Below, piece after piece: positions 8,502-17,740 of a stretch of DNA of 64,000 nucleotides (the stretch's first letter is position 1; the number at the start of each line of letters is the position of its first letter). The DNA is from Streptomyces lichenis (GTDB taxonomy: Bacteria; Actinomycetota; Actinomycetes; Streptomycetales; Streptomycetaceae): the NCBI RefSeq assembly GCF_023218175.1, contig NZ_JALPTH010000028.1, positions 1 through 64,000 on the forward strand, in the 5' to 3' direction. The notes under the pieces were generated by a model. The model made no database searches. It was given only the letters and a program-made list of their open reading frames with translations, and had not been told where the DNA came from. A program made the position numbers and the translations under genes.

Positions 8502-8507
8502 TACACT
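8502..8507 (+). promoter_or_regulatory. -10 element of nur
   Basis: TACACT lies 6 nt before the GTG start of nur. At this spacing the transcript would begin at the start codon, so nur is predicted to be leaderless. No ribosome site is visible before the GTG, in agreement. Confidence 0.55.
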
Positions 8508-8513
8508 GGACGC

Positions 8514-8993
8514 GTGGTGAGCACCGACTGGAAAAGCGACCTGCGGCAGCGCGGCTACCGGCTGACTCCCCAGCGCCAGCTCGTCCTGGAGGCCGTGGAC
8601 GTGCTGGGGCACGCGACGCCCGACGACATCCTCACCGAGGTGCGCAGGACCGCCTCCGGGGTCAACATCTCCACCGTCTACCGGACCCTGGAGCTGCTGG
8701 AGGAGCTGGGGCTGGTCAGCCACGCCCATCTGGGCCACGGCGCGCCGACGTACCACCTGGCGGACCGGCACCACCATCTGCACCTGGTGTGCCGGGACTG
8801 CACCGAGGTGATCGAGGCGGAGGTGGAGGTGGCCGCCGAGTTCACCGCCAAGCTGCGCGAGACCTTCGGCTTCGACACCGACCTCAAGCACTTCGCGATC
8901 TTCGGCCGCTGCGCCGACTGCACGGAGAAGGCCGAGGCGGACGCCCGCACCGCGGGGGGTGACACGGGCGACGCCCGTACGGGGGAGTCGTAG
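8514..8993 (+). CDS. nur: Nur, nickel-responsive Fur-family repressor
   Basis: 159 residues starting VVSTDWKSDLRQRGYRLTPQRQ. The sequence matches what I recall of Streptomyces Nur, which represses nickel uptake and iron superoxide dismutase genes when Ni is bound. Both metal sites are intact: His70, His72, His126 (Ni site) and His33, His86, His88, His90 (M site). A CxxC pair occurs at 93/96 and another near 133. A winged-helix domain covers residues 1-85 and a dimer domain follows. The GTG at 8514 was chosen because the mature sequence begins there and a -10 box stands right before it; GTG 8517 is possible. Six bp after its stop lies ygfZ. Confidence 0.93.
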   Translation: MVSTDWKSDLRQRGYRLTPQRQLVLEAVDVLGHATPDDILTEVRRTASGVNISTVYRTLELLEELGLVSHAHLGHGAPTYHLADRHHHLHLVCRDCTEVIEAEVEVAAEFTAKLRETFGFDTDLKHFAIFGRCADCTEKAEADARTAGGDTGDARTGES

Positions 8994-9002
8994 GCTGATC
9001 GC

Positions 9003-9983
9003 ATGCTGCGACAGTCACCGACCAGCCCCCTGCTCTCCCTGCCCGGTGCCGTGCCCGCCGAGGGCGCGGACGAAGGGGTCGCCGCGCACTACGGCGACCT
9101 GTTCCGGGAACAGCGCGCCCTGGCCGACGGCCGGGGCCTGGTCGACCTGAGCCACCGGGGGGTCGTCGCGGTCAGCGGCGCGGACCGGCTCACCTGGCTG
9201 CACCTCCTCCTCACCCAGCACGTCAGCGAGCTGCCCCCGGGGCAGGCCACCGAGGCGCTGGTGCTCTCCGCCAACGGGCACATCGAGCACGCCCTCTACC
9301 TGGTGGACGACGGCGAGACGGTCTGGGCGCATGTGGAGCCCGGCACCCAGGAGGCGCTGATCGGCTATCTGGAGTCGATGAGGTTCTTCTACCGGGTGGA
9401 GGTCGCCGACCGCACCGAGGACTTCGCCGTGGTGTACCTGCCCGCGGGCTCCATCGCCGAGGTCCCGCCCGGCGCCGTGGTCCGCGAGACCCCGCACGGC
9501 CGGGACGTGCTCCTGCCGCGCGGCGAGCTGGCGGCGTTCGCGGAGCGGCACGGCCCGGCGGCCGGCGTGTGGGCGTACGAGGCGCTGCGGGTCGAGTCGC
9601 ACCGGCCCCGCCTCGGCTTCGAGACCGACCACCGGACCATCCCGCACGAGCTGGGCTGGCTGGAGAGCGCGGTCCACCTCCAGAAGGGCTGCTACCGGGG
9701 CCAGGAGACGGTGGCCCGGGTCAACAACCTGGGCCGGCCCCCGCGCCGGCTGGTCTTCCTGCACCTGGACGGCAGCGAGGTGCACCTGCCGGGCCACGGC
9801 ACCCCGGTGCGGCTGGCCTCGGACGGGGAGGAGGGCCGCCAGCTGGGCTTCATCACCAGCTCGGCCCGCCACCACGAGCTCGGCCCGATCGCGCTCGCCC
9901 TGGTGAAGCGGAACGTCCCGGTGGACGCCCCGCTGCTGGCCGGCACCACGGCCGCCGCCCAGGAGACGGTGGTCGAGCCGTAG
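9003..9983 (+). CDS. ygfZ: YgfZ/GcvT folate-binding protein (Fe-S cluster assembly)
   Basis: 326 residues with the YgfZ hallmark KGCYRGQE, Cys230, followed by RVNNLGRPPRRL. YgfZ proteins bind tetrahydrofolate and assist repair or assembly of certain iron-sulfur clusters. GcvT-like domain covers the first 220 residues and a beta-barrel the rest. ATG 9003 is 9 nt downstream of the nur stop, so co-transcription is likely. It converges on dtd with a hairpin between. Confidence 0.9.
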   Translation: MLRQSPTSPLLSLPGAVPAEGADEGVAAHYGDLFREQRALADGRGLVDLSHRGVVAVSGADRLTWLHLLLTQHVSELPPGQATEALVLSANGHIEHALYLVDDGETVWAHVEPGTQEALIGYLESMRFFYRVEVADRTEDFAVVYLPAGSIAEVPPGAVVRETPHGRDVLLPRGELAAFAERHGPAAGVWAYEALRVESHRPRLGFETDHRTIPHELGWLESAVHLQKGCYRGQETVARVNNLGRPPRRLVFLHLDGSEVHLPGHGTPVRLASDGEEGRQLGFITSSARHHELGPIALALVKRNVPVDAPLLAGTTAAAQETVVEP

Positions 9984-9990
9984 CCCGTAC

Positions 9991-10014
9991 GGCCCCGGGG
10001 TGGATCCCGGGGCC
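9991..10014. terminator. hairpin between convergent ygfZ and dtd
   Basis: GGCCCCGGG (9991-9999) pairs perfectly with CCCGGGGCC (10006-10014) across a 6-nt loop, in the 45-bp gap between two converging genes. It can serve both directions. Confidence 0.6.
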
Positions 10015-10028
10015 ACCTTGGGGCGTGC

Positions 10029-10454
10029 TCAGACCTCCACGAGGACCGTGAAGGGCCCGTGGTTGGTGAGCGAGAGGCGCATGTCCGCGCCGAACCGGCC
10101 GGTCGCCACCGTCGCCCCCTGCTCCCGCAGCCGGGCGACCACCTCGTCGACCAGCGGTTCGGCGACCGGGCCGGGAGCGGCGGCGTTCCAGGTGGGGCGG
10201 CGGCCCTTGCGGGCGTCCCCGTACAGCGTGAACTGCGAGACCACCAGCAGCGGGGCGTCCACGTCGGAGCAGGACCTCTCGCCGTCGAGGATCCGCAGCG
10301 ACCACAGCTTGCGGGCCAGCCGCTCCGCCTTCTCGGGGGTGTCGTCATGGGTGACCCCGACCAGGACGCACAGCCCCTCGCCGGTGATCCCGCCCACCGT
10401 CTCGCCCGCCACCACGACGCTCGCGCCGTCCACCCTCTGCACCACCGCACGCAT
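10029..10454 (-). CDS. dtd: D-aminoacyl-tRNA deacylase
   Basis: 141 residues, full length for DTD. It begins MRAVVQRV and contains the catalytic SQFTLYGD motif (residues 73-80) and the Gly-cisPro motif NHGPF near residue 131 that enforces selection for D-amino acids. It removes D-amino acids wrongly attached to tRNA. The in-frame upstream extension belongs to noncoding or antisense sequence, so the ATG at 10454 is the start. Confidence 0.95.
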   Translation of the reverse strand: MRAVVQRVDGASVVVAGETVGGITGEGLCVLVGVTHDDTPEKAERLARKLWSLRILDGERSCSDVDAPLLVVSQFTLYGDARKGRRPTWNAAAPGPVAEPLVDEVVARLREQGATVATGRFGADMRLSLTNHGPFTVLVEV

Positions 10455-10613
10455 GGCGACCAACCTATCGCCCCGCCCGTCCCGCTCCCGAAGCGAACCC
10501 CGGCGTGATTCGTACGCGTCCGAACGGGTGCAGCCGCCTGCACCGGCGGTGGCACAACTGGCACCATTCCTCTCAGGCGGTGCCTTACGCACCGGTCGAG
10601 GGGACGGAATCAC

Positions 10614-11306
10614 ATGAGCACTTCTGGCGCCGGGCAGTCGCCGCATCCCGTACCGATGACATGTGCCACCGGCAGGCGAGGTGGTGGACCGGCGGACCGC
10701 CCGCCCGCCCAGCGGACCGGGGTGCCGGCCGGTCAGCCGGGCCCGGGCGCCCCGGGCGGCGAGGGCACGGCCGCCGCCGTGCTTCCCGGTGACGGCCAAC
10801 CGGGCGGCCTGCCCGCCGCCGAGCAGCCGCCGTACGACCTGTCCGCGCTGCGGCTGCCGGAACTGCGGGCGCTGCGCCGGGACTCCGGTGCCGACGAGGC
10901 CGACCTCAGCTATGTCCGCCGGCTGCTCCAGGGCCGGATCGACATCCTCCGGGCCGAGCTGGCCCGGCGCGGCGGGGCGCAGCCGCCGGTGGTGGACCGG
11001 CTGTCCGAGATCCTCGCGGACACCCCCTCCCGGCACCGCTCCTCGGCCCGGCATGTGACGCTCTCCACCCCGCGCGGCGAGGAGTACCGGCGCTTCGCGG
11101 CCGAGGTGCTGGCCGAGGTGGAGCTGTCCGACCTGGCCGCCCGGACGGACCAGGAGCTGCACGACGGGCTGGGGCGGCTGGCGGGCTACGAGCAGCAGGT
11201 CTCGCGCCGCCGCCAGCAGCTCCAGCGGACGGCGGACGGTTGCAGTGCCGAGATCGCCCGCAGGTACCGTGAGGGCGAAGCTCAAGTAGACGACCTGCTG
11301 CGCTGA
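10614..11306 (+). CDS. rsiG: RsiG, c-di-GMP-dependent anti-sigma factor for WhiG
   Basis: 230 residues with a disordered, Gly/Pro-rich N-terminus (1-75) and a helical C-terminal domain. The domain has two exact copies of the c-di-GMP signature E(x3)S(x2)R(x3)Q(x3)D: E95, S99, R102, Q106, D110 and E193, S197, R200, Q204, D208. This is the known signature of RsiG, which with c-di-GMP sequesters the sporulation sigma factor WhiG in Streptomyces. Start ATG 10614 follows GAGGGGA at about 10-nt spacing. It is the first gene of a rightward group with asparaginase 39 bp downstream. Confidence 0.93.
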   Translation: MSTSGAGQSPHPVPMTCATGRRGGGPADRPPAQRTGVPAGQPGPGAPGGEGTAAAVLPGDGQPGGLPAAEQPPYDLSALRLPELRALRRDSGADEADLSYVRRLLQGRIDILRAELARRGGAQPPVVDRLSEILADTPSRHRSSARHVTLSTPRGEEYRRFAAEVLAEVELSDLAARTDQELHDGLGRLAGYEQQVSRRRQQLQRTADGCSAEIARRYREGEAQVDDLLR

Positions 11307-11345
11307 GGCAGCGGCGGCGGGTCCCTCCCGGAAGGCCGCCGTCCC

Positions 11346-12323
11346 ATGACCTCCTCCGCCCCCGCCGCATCCCCGGCCGCCGCCGCGCCGCCGGTCCTCG
11401 CCGAGGTGGTCCGCTCGGGCTTCACCGAGGGCCACCACCGGGGGTCGCTGGTGCTGCTGGCCGCCGACGGCAGCGTGCTGGACTCGGTCGGCGACCCGGC
11501 GGCGCCGGTCTACCCGCGCTCCTCCAACAAGCCGATGCAGGCGGCGGCGCTGCTGCGGGCCGGGTTGGAGCTCTCCGGTGAGCGGCTGGCGCTGGCCGCG
11601 GCCAGCCACTCAGGCGAAACGATTCACCTGGACCTGGTCCGCACCATGCTGGCCGAGCACGGGCTGACCGAGGCCGACCTCCAGACCCCGCCCGACCTGC
11701 CGCTGGACCCGGTCGAGGCGGAGGCGTACCTGGCCGCCGGGCACCGCCGCGCCCGGCTGGCCATGAACTGCTCGGGCAAGCACACCGCGATGCTCGCCGC
11801 CTGCGCCCTCAACGGCTGGGACCCCGGGAGCTATCTGGACCCGGCGCACCCGCTCCAGCGCCTGGTCCACGAGGAGGTGGAGGCCGCCGCCGGGGAGCCG
11901 GTGGCCTCGGTCGGCACGGACGGCTGCGGGGCGCCGCTGATGGCGATCAGCCTGCTGGGGCTCGCCCGGGCGTTCCGCTCCTACGTCCTGGCGGAGCCGG
12001 GCACCCCGCAGCGCCGGGTCGCCGACGCGATGCGGGCGCACCCGGAGTACGTGGCGGGCACCCGGCGCCCGGACACCTGGCTGATGCGGGCCGTCCCGGG
12101 CACCCTGTCCAAGATGGGCGCGGAGGCGGTGCAGGCGGTGGCGCTGGCGGACGGCCGGGCGCTCGCCTTCAAGATCGACGACGGCTCCACCCGGGCGCTG
12201 GGCCCGGTGCTGGCGCGCGCCCTGGAACTGCTCGGGGTGTCCGACCCGGTACTGGAGCGGATCGCGGACACCCCGCTGCTGGGCGGCGGGCGCCGGGTGG
12301 GCGAGGTCCGCGCCGCGTTCTGA
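11346..12323 (+). CDS. asparaginase, ReAV/asparaginase-II type
   Basis: 325 residues of the Rhizobium-type (class 3) asparaginase family. It keeps the two Ser-Lys pairs and cysteines of that family: Ser59-x-x-Lys62 (RSSNK), Ser89 (HSGE), Cys142 and Lys145 (NCSGKH), Cys194 (TDGCGAP) and Lys256 (LSKMGAE). Expected reaction is hydrolysis of L-asparagine to aspartate and ammonia. No signal peptide, so cytoplasmic. The first 15 residues are Ala/Pro-rich and may be dispensable. Confidence 0.92.
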   Translation: MTSSAPAASPAAAAPPVLAEVVRSGFTEGHHRGSLVLLAADGSVLDSVGDPAAPVYPRSSNKPMQAAALLRAGLELSGERLALAAASHSGETIHLDLVRTMLAEHGLTEADLQTPPDLPLDPVEAEAYLAAGHRRARLAMNCSGKHTAMLAACALNGWDPGSYLDPAHPLQRLVHEEVEAAAGEPVASVGTDGCGAPLMAISLLGLARAFRSYVLAEPGTPQRRVADAMRAHPEYVAGTRRPDTWLMRAVPGTLSKMGAEAVQAVALADGRALAFKIDDGSTRALGPVLARALELLGVSDPVLERIADTPLLGGGRRVGEVRAAF

Positions 12324-12401
12324 ACCCGTGCGGCCGGGACACGGGGGCGGGTGCGGAAATCGGATGCGAGGGGCACGTACGCGCACCTAGCCTGTGCCGC
12401 C

Positions 12402-13652
12402 ATGAGCCCCCACATCCGCACCCTCACCGACACCGACGCCGACCTGGCCGACTGGATACGCGCCATGCACGTCGGGTTCCTGTTCCCGCCGTCGGTGAGC
12501 GAGGAGGTGCTCAGGGTGCGGGGCGCGAACATCGATGTCACCCGCACCCAGGGGGCCTTCGAGGACGAGCGCTGTGTGGCCACCTTCCGCTCGCACGACC
12601 AGGACGTCTCCGTACCGGGTGGCGCCCTGGTCCAGGCGAACGCGGTCACCAACGTCACCGTCTCGCCTACCCACCGGCGGCGCGGGCTGCTCAGCCGGAT
12701 GATGGCGGCCGACCTGGCGGCGGCCCGGGAGCGCGGTGACGTCCTGTCCACCCTGATCGCCGCCGAGTACCCGATCTACGGGCGGTACGGATTCGGGCCC
12801 GCCGCCTGGTCCACCGAGTGGACCGTCGACCTGCGCCGGGCCGGGCTGGACCCGCGCCGGTCCGGTCCGGGCGACGGCGGCCGGATCGACCTGGTCACCC
12901 CGGAGGAGCTGCGCAAGCTGGGGCCGGACCTCTTCGAGCGGGTACGGGCGGTCCGGCACGGCATGGTCAGCCGCTCCGCGCGCTGGTGGGAGCGGAGCAC
13001 CGGGATGCACCGGATTCCGGAGGAGCCGTGGAAGGAACCGTTCTTCGCGGTGTACCGCTCGGCCTCCGGAGAGCCGGACGGCTACCTCGCGTACACCGCC
13101 GACGACCACTGGGAGGACGGCAAGCAGCCGCTGAACACGGCGACCGTCCGCCAGCTGGTCGCCGCCACGCCCGCCGCCGAGCGCGCGCTCTGGCTCTTCC
13201 TCTGCTCCGTCGACTGGATCACCCTGGTCAAGACCGGCCACCGCGCCCCCGACGACCTGCTGCCGCTGCTGCTGCCCGACCCCCGCGCGGCCAGGGTCAC
13301 CACCCACGCCGACTTCCTCTGGCTGCGGATCATGGACGTGGCACGGGCCCTGGAGGCGCGGAGCTACGCCGCCGAGGGCGCCCTCGTCCTGGAGGTGCGC
13401 GACGAGTCGGGGCTCTCCGGCGGGCGGTTCCGGCTGGAGGCCGGCCCGGGCGGCGCGAGCTGCGCGCCGACCACCGCCTCCGCCGAGCTGACCCTCGGCG
13501 TCGCGGAGCTGGGCACCCTCTACCTGGGCGACGAGTCGGCGGTACGGCTGGCCGCGCTCGGCCGGGTCGAGGAGACGGCCCCCGGCGCCGCGGCCCGCGC
13601 CGACGCCCTGCTGCGCACCTCCCGCCGGCCGTGGTGCCCGGACGTCTTCTGA
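12402..13652 (+). CDS. Eis-like GNAT N-acetyltransferase
   Basis: 416 residues from ATG 12402 ([10 protein letters not shown]). The order is GNAT domain with the acetyl-CoA loop [18 protein letters not shown] (about residues 85-103), second GNAT-like domain, and an SCP2-like C-terminal domain ending RRPWCPDVF. The terminal Phe carboxylate is the catalytic base in Eis enzymes, and it is present. Mycobacterial Eis acetylates aminoglycosides and proteins; the substrate here is unknown. TAGCCT at about 12389 is positioned as a -10 for a near-leaderless message. An upstream in-frame ATG (12351) is less likely. Confidence 0.88.
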   Translation: MSPHIRTLTDTDADLADWIRAMHVGFLFPPSVSEEVLRVRGANIDVTRTQGAFEDERCVATFRSHDQDVSVPGGALVQANAVTNVTVSPTHRRRGLLSRMMAADLAAARERGDVLSTLIAAEYPIYGRYGFGPAAWSTEWTVDLRRAGLDPRRSGPGDGGRIDLVTPEELRKLGPDLFERVRAVRHGMVSRSARWWERSTGMHRIPEEPWKEPFFAVYRSASGEPDGYLAYTADDHWEDGKQPLNTATVRQLVAATPAAERALWLFLCSVDWITLVKTGHRAPDDLLPLLLPDPRAARVTTHADFLWLRIMDVARALEARSYAAEGALVLEVRDESGLSGGRFRLEAGPGGASCAPTTASAELTLGVAELGTLYLGDESAVRLAALGRVEETAPGAAARADALLRTSRRPWCPDVF

Positions 13653-13801
13653 CGGGGGCGGGTCCGAAGAGGCGGGCGCGCCCGGTCGCCACTCCGCGCC
13701 CGCGGCGTCCGAAGCGCGATCTCGGCGTGCTTGCGGCCGAGGGGCCCGGCGGCCCGGAAATCCGGTGGCCGCCCCGGTCACCCGACGGTCACCATCGGCG
13801 G

Positions 13802-14464
13802 ATGGACACCTCCCGGCCCCCCTCCCCCCGGCCGTTCCTGACGACGGAGCGGCTGGTGCTGCGGCCGTTCACCGGCGGGGACCGCGACATCGAGCGTCTG
13901 CTCGCACTCGACAGCGACCCCGAGGTCACCCGCTTCCTCACCGGCGGCCGGCCGACCAGCCGGGAGGCCCTGGTGACCCGGGTCCTGCCGAGGCTGCTGC
14001 ACATCCACCCGTGCCTGGGCACCCCCGGCTACTGGGCGGCGGAGGAGCGTGGGACCGGGGCGTTCCTCGGCTGGTTCGAGTTCCGCCCCCTGGAGGAGGG
14101 CAGCCCGGCCGTGGTGGAGCTCGGCTACCGCCTGAGGCGCGAGGCATGGGGCAGGGGGCACGCCACCGAGGGCTCGCGGGCGCTGATCCGCAAGGGCTTC
14201 ACCGAGCTCGGCGTCGAGCGGGTGACCGCCGACACCATGGCGGTCAACACCGGTTCGCGGCGCGTGATGGAGAAGGCCGGGCTGTCCTTCGTACGCGCCT
14301 ACCGCGACGACTGGCCGGAAACGATCCCCGGCTCCGAGCACGGCGAGGTCGAGTACGCCCTTACGCGCCAGGAGTGGTCGGAGCGGTGGGAGGGGGCGGA
14401 GGGGTCGGAAGAGGCGAAGCCGTCGCAGCCGCCGGCTCGCGCAGGTCGGCCACGGCACAGCTGA
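13802..14464 (+). CDS. RimJ/RimL-type GNAT acetyltransferase
   Basis: 220 residues, starting RPFLTTERLVLRPF, the usual opening of RimJ/RimL-like acetyltransferases, with ELGYRLRREAWGRGHATEGSRAL as acetyl-CoA loop (R/Q-x-x-G-x-G/A) and N-TGSRRVMEKAGL near the end. Substrate unknown. The last 35 codons (WSEWEGAEGSEE-like, then PARAGRPRHS) overlap the 3' end of the opposite-strand MerR-PP2C gene by 104 bp, so the true C-terminal tail of one gene is constrained by the other. No clear ribosome site; the ATG at 13802 begins the conserved domain. Confidence 0.8.
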   Translation: MDTSRPPSPRPFLTTERLVLRPFTGGDRDIERLLALDSDPEVTRFLTGGRPTSREALVTRVLPRLLHIHPCLGTPGYWAAEERGTGAFLGWFEFRPLEEGSPAVVELGYRLRREAWGRGHATEGSRALIRKGFTELGVERVTADTMAVNTGSRRVMEKAGLSFVRAYRDDWPETIPGSEHGEVEYALTRQEWSERWEGAEGSEEAKPSQPPARAGRPRHS

Positions 14465-15563
14465 CGTTGTCGGGGCCGCCGTACCGGTTGGCCAGCTCGA
14501 CGAGCCGGTGCACCGCCTGCTCGGGGCCGTCGGCCGAGGCGACCACCCGGCGCAGCTCCTCGGCCGGCACGACGGCGGACAGCCCGTCGGAGCAGAGCAG
14601 CCAGCGGTCGCCGGCCCGTGCGTCATGCAGCCGCACGTCCGCCGGGGCCGTCCCGGCAGCCCCGTTGCCGGCCTGGGCGTGCAGACCCAGGGCCCTGGTC
14701 AGCAGGGACCGCTGCGGATGGGAGCCGGCCTCGTCCGGGCTGAGCCGTCCCTCGTCCACCATCGACTGGACCAGGGTGTGGTCATGGGTGATCTGGAACA
14801 GCTCGCCGTCGCGCAGCAGATACGCGCGGGAGTCGCCGACGTGGGCGAGGGCCAGCCGCGACCCGGTCCAGAGCAGCGCGGTGAGCGTCGTACCGGCCTC
14901 CTCCCCGGGCCCGTCCCCGTCCCCGCCCTCGGCGGTGATGCTCCGTACGGCCCGTCCGGCCTGCTCGACCGCGTCCTGAAGGGCCCCCAGCAGACTGCCG
15001 ACCGGCAACCCGCCCTCGTCCCCCTCCCACGCGTCGCCCTCCAGCCGCTTGAGCGCCTCGATCGCGGCGGAGCCGGCGGGTGCGCCCGCCCCGCCGAAGC
15101 CGTCGGCGACCGCGAGCAGCCGGGAGCCGGCGTAGGCGGTGTCCTGGTTGCTGCTGCGGACCAGGCCCTGGTGGGACAGGGCGGCGTAGCGGATCTCCAG
15201 CGGTGGTGTGGTGATCGCGGGCATGTCGGAACCCCTTCGGCTCAGATGGTCGACGAGGAAGGCGGCCAGGTGCCGCCGTTCGGCGGTCTCCGCCTCGACC
15301 CGTGCCCAGAACGCCCGGATCTCCTGGGCGGCCGCGTCCGCGTCCAGCGTGCCGATCCGCTGGATGCGGGCGAGCGGCATGCCCAGCCGGCGCAGCCAGG
15401 CGACCAGCCGCGCGTGCTCCAACTGCTCGGGCGCGTAGTGGCGGTATCCGGTCAGCGGGTCGACCCGGGCGGGGGTCAGCAGGCCGAGTTCGTCGTAGAG
15501 GCGCAGGGCCTTCGGGGACAGCCGGGACGCTCTGGCGAACGCTCCGATGGTCAGCAACCGCAT
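14361..15563 (-). CDS. MerR-type regulator fused to PP2C-family protein phosphatase
   Basis: 400 residues. Residues 1-110 are a MerR-type winged helix-turn-helix and dimer helix (TIGAFARASRLSPKALRLYDELGLL). Residues 115-375 are a PP2C phosphatase with all metal motifs: SSNQD (D141), ADGFGG (D154), GTTLTALL, HVGDSRAYL, CSDGL (D326), GGPDNVS (D365). The tail is Pro/Thr-rich. Expected action: DNA binding coupled to Mn/Mg-dependent Ser/Thr dephosphorylation. The target is unknown. No kinase gene is near. The 3' end overlaps a convergent GNAT gene by 104 bp. Confidence 0.9.
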   Translation of the reverse strand: MRLLTIGAFARASRLSPKALRLYDELGLLTPARVDPLTGYRHYAPEQLEHARLVAWLRRLGMPLARIQRIGTLDADAAAQEIRAFWARVEAETAERRHLAAFLVDHLSRRGSDMPAITTPPLEIRYAALSHQGLVRSSNQDTAYAGSRLLAVADGFGGAGAPAGSAAIEALKRLEGDAWEGDEGGLPVGSLLGALQDAVEQAGRAVRSITAEGGDGDGPGEEAGTTLTALLWTGSRLALAHVGDSRAYLLRDGELFQITHDHTLVQSMVDEGRLSPDEAGSHPQRSLLTRALGLHAQAGNGAAGTAPADVRLHDARAGDRWLLCSDGLSAVVPAEELRRVVASADGPEQAVHRLVELANRYGGPDNVSCAVADLREPAAATASPLPTPPPPPTAPTTPGA

Positions 15564-15653
15564 GGCTCCCCGTCCCTTGTCTTCCTCGGATTCCTCGGGC
15601 CGGGCGCTCGGTGCCCGGCCCGGCCGATGCTGGGGCCTGCCCCAAGGACAAGG

Positions 15654-16568
15654 TCAACCCCGGCTCGTACGCGCGTGGTCGGCGGGCCCCAGGAAGTCGT
15701 ACACCGCCCAGTCGGTGAGCGTCCGATAACCCAGGCGCTGGTAGAGGGCGTTGCTGGTGGGGTTGGCCAGATCGGCGAACAGCGCGACCTCCCGCGCGCC
15801 CGCGGCCAGCGCGGCCCGGCTCACCTCCGCGGTCACCGCGCCCGCGTAGCCGTGGCCGCGCAGCCGGGCCGGGGTGTAGACGATGTCCACCTGGATCTGG
15901 CCGCCGATCAGCGGGTTCATGCCCGCGACGGAGACGGGGGTGCCGTCCGGGGTCTCCCAGAGCGTGTAGCACTTGTCGGCGAAGCGGGAGTTGGCCCATG
16001 ACTCGGCGCTGAGGGAGGCGGACTCCCCGACCGCCTTGGCGAACTCGCCGCACCAGTACACGGCCTGGTCCAGGTCCTCCTCGCCCAGGACGCGGCCCCG
16101 GCCGGCCGGCAGTGGGTCCGGCGGGGTGAGCGTGCCGAGGCGGTACAGCCGCAGTCGTACGTCCCGCAGTCTCGGCGTCACCCCGGTGTGCCGCTGCCAG
16201 GCCTCGGCGAAGGCGGTGGCGCTGCCGTGGTCCGCGCTGACGTAGGGCGGGGAGTGCCCGAGGGCGGCCAGCTGCGCGGCGAGGGTGTCGGCCTGCTCGG
16301 GGGTGAGCGGGGTGAGGCCCAACCCGCGGGAGGGCAGGCGGAAGAAGGCGGCGTGGACCTCGCCCGCCCGCTCCAGCCGGCCGAACAGGGCGGGTCCGGT
16401 GCCGAACGCGCCCGCGCCGCGCGCCCGCAGCCGCGCGGTCCAGGTCAGCGGCATGACATGCGGGCCGGGCCGCGAGCGCAGGAAGTCACCGGCGTGGGCA
16501 AGGAAGTCGTCGACATCCTCCGTGAGATGCCAGTCACGCCGTCCACCGGTCCCACTCGCCCTCGTCAT
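15654..16568 (-). CDS. GNAT acetyltransferase coupled to glycosyltransferase
   Basis: 304 residues. A family-typical C-terminal GNAT domain holds the acetyl-CoA loop YTPARLRGHGYAGAVTAEV (about 230-250) and NPTSNALYQRLGYR near the end, as in GNATs with an N-terminal regulatory half. The start ATG 16568 overlaps the stop of the upstream glycosyltransferase (ATGA), which implies translational coupling. Substrate unknown. The extension upstream of 16568 is antisense reading of the glycosyltransferase and is not used. Confidence 0.85.
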   Translation of the reverse strand: MTRASGTGGRRDWHLTEDVDDFLAHAGDFLRSRPGPHVMPLTWTARLRARGAGAFGTGPALFGRLERAGEVHAAFFRLPSRGLGLTPLTPEQADTLAAQLAALGHSPPYVSADHGSATAFAEAWQRHTGVTPRLRDVRLRLYRLGTLTPPDPLPAGRGRVLGEEDLDQAVYWCGEFAKAVGESASLSAESWANSRFADKCYTLWETPDGTPVSVAGMNPLIGGQIQVDIVYTPARLRGHGYAGAVTAEVSRAALAAGAREVALFADLANPTSNALYQRLGYRTLTDWAVYDFLGPADHARTSRG

Positions 16569-17740
16569 CCGCCAAGCATGCCCCGGATCTCCCCGAAATC
16601 CAGCGGCGGCAGCCGCGCCAGCTCGGCGCCGGCCGCGCTCATCGCGGCGCCGTAGCCCGGGGTGTCCAGCAGGTCCGTCAGGGCGTCGGCGATCGCCTCG
16701 TGTCCCGCCGCGATGCCCAGCGCCCGGCCCAGGCCGCGGCGGACGAACGCGGCGGTGTTGCCGGGCTGGTCGCCGAGAACGCCCATGCCCAGGACGGGGG
16801 TTTCGCCCTGCACCGCGTCCAGCAGGGACGCCCGGCCGCCATGCGTCACGAACAGGTCGGCCCGGTGCAGCAGCGCGGGCTGCGGGGCGTGCCGGACGAC
16901 CCTGATGTGCGGGCTCCCGCTCGGCAGCCGGCCCGCGAGGTCCCCCGCGGACACGATCGCGTCGCAGTCGATCGCCCGGAGCGCCGCCATGATCTCCCGG
17001 TACGCCTCCCCGGCGACTCTCCGCAGGCCGGACATCGCGGTGGTCAGGGTGCCGAGGCTCACATAGACGAGCGGGCGCCCCGGGCGGAGGGTCAGGGCCG
17101 GAACCGGACCCTCCGCCGGCACGGTACGGAAGGGTGCGAGGGTGCGCCGCACCACCCGCGCCGAGGGCGGCGGCGGAATCTCCCTCTCCCCGTGGAACCA
17201 GTGCATCGGCGCCGGGCCGAGCATCGGCGGGAGTGCGGGCGGGTCCAGCTCGTACCGCTTGTGGAGGGGGAGCAGCGCGGGCGCGACATGGGCGTCCCAG
17301 AGGTCCAGGAGCACCGGGCCGAGGCCGTTGTCCGCCGCGAGCAGCGGCAGTTCCAGCACCCTGGCCGCGAGATGCGCGCCGAGGTCGCTGCACTCGGCGA
17401 TCACCAGATCGGGACGCTCCCGGCTCCACGCGGTGAGCAGGTCACGGGCCTTCACCTCGGCCTGCCCGGGCCAGAGGCCGCCGAAGACGTACCGGTTGAA
17501 CGCGGCGTTCCCGTGCCGCCGCCACACCTCGCTCGCCGCCCGCTGGACGGCGGGGTCGCACGTCCACTCCGTACCCGCGCCACGGAACCCCGCCCCGCGC
17601 AGCCGGGCTTCGCGGCGGAACACGGGCGGGGCGTGCAGCGTGACCCGGTGGCCCTGTTCCACGGCCGGGCAGATGACGTAGTCCAGCGCGGACACGTGCG
17701 AGGGGATCGGTTCGGCGGTGATCGCTATCCGCAAGGCCAT
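16565..17740 (-). CDS. GT1-family glycosyltransferase (macrolide/UGT type)
   Basis: 391 residues from ATG 17740 (MALRIAITAEPIPSHV). The C-terminal nucleotide-sugar motif is present: FVTHGGRASLLDAV..ETPVLGMGVLGDQPGN, with the HGG and D-Q pair of GT-B enzymes acting on natural products or lipids. N-terminal acceptor domain is typical of MGT/DesVII-like enzymes. GGAG 9 nt before 17740 supports this start over ATG 17776. It is coupled to a GNAT by a 4-bp overlap. Acceptor unknown; no biosynthetic genes are near, so resistance or detoxification by glycosylation is possible. Confidence 0.85.
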   Translation of the reverse strand: MALRIAITAEPIPSHVSALDYVICPAVEQGHRVTLHAPPVFRREARLRGAGFRGAGTEWTCDPAVQRAASEVWRRHGNAAFNRYVFGGLWPGQAEVKARDLLTAWSRERPDLVIAECSDLGAHLAARVLELPLLAADNGLGPVLLDLWDAHVAPALLPLHKRYELDPPALPPMLGPAPMHWFHGEREIPPPPSARVVRRTLAPFRTVPAEGPVPALTLRPGRPLVYVSLGTLTTAMSGLRRVAGEAYREIMAALRAIDCDAIVSAGDLAGRLPSGSPHIRVVRHAPQPALLHRADLFVTHGGRASLLDAVQGETPVLGMGVLGDQPGNTAAFVRRGLGRALGIAAGHEAIADALTDLLDTPGYGAAMSAAGAELARLPPLDFGEIRGMLGG

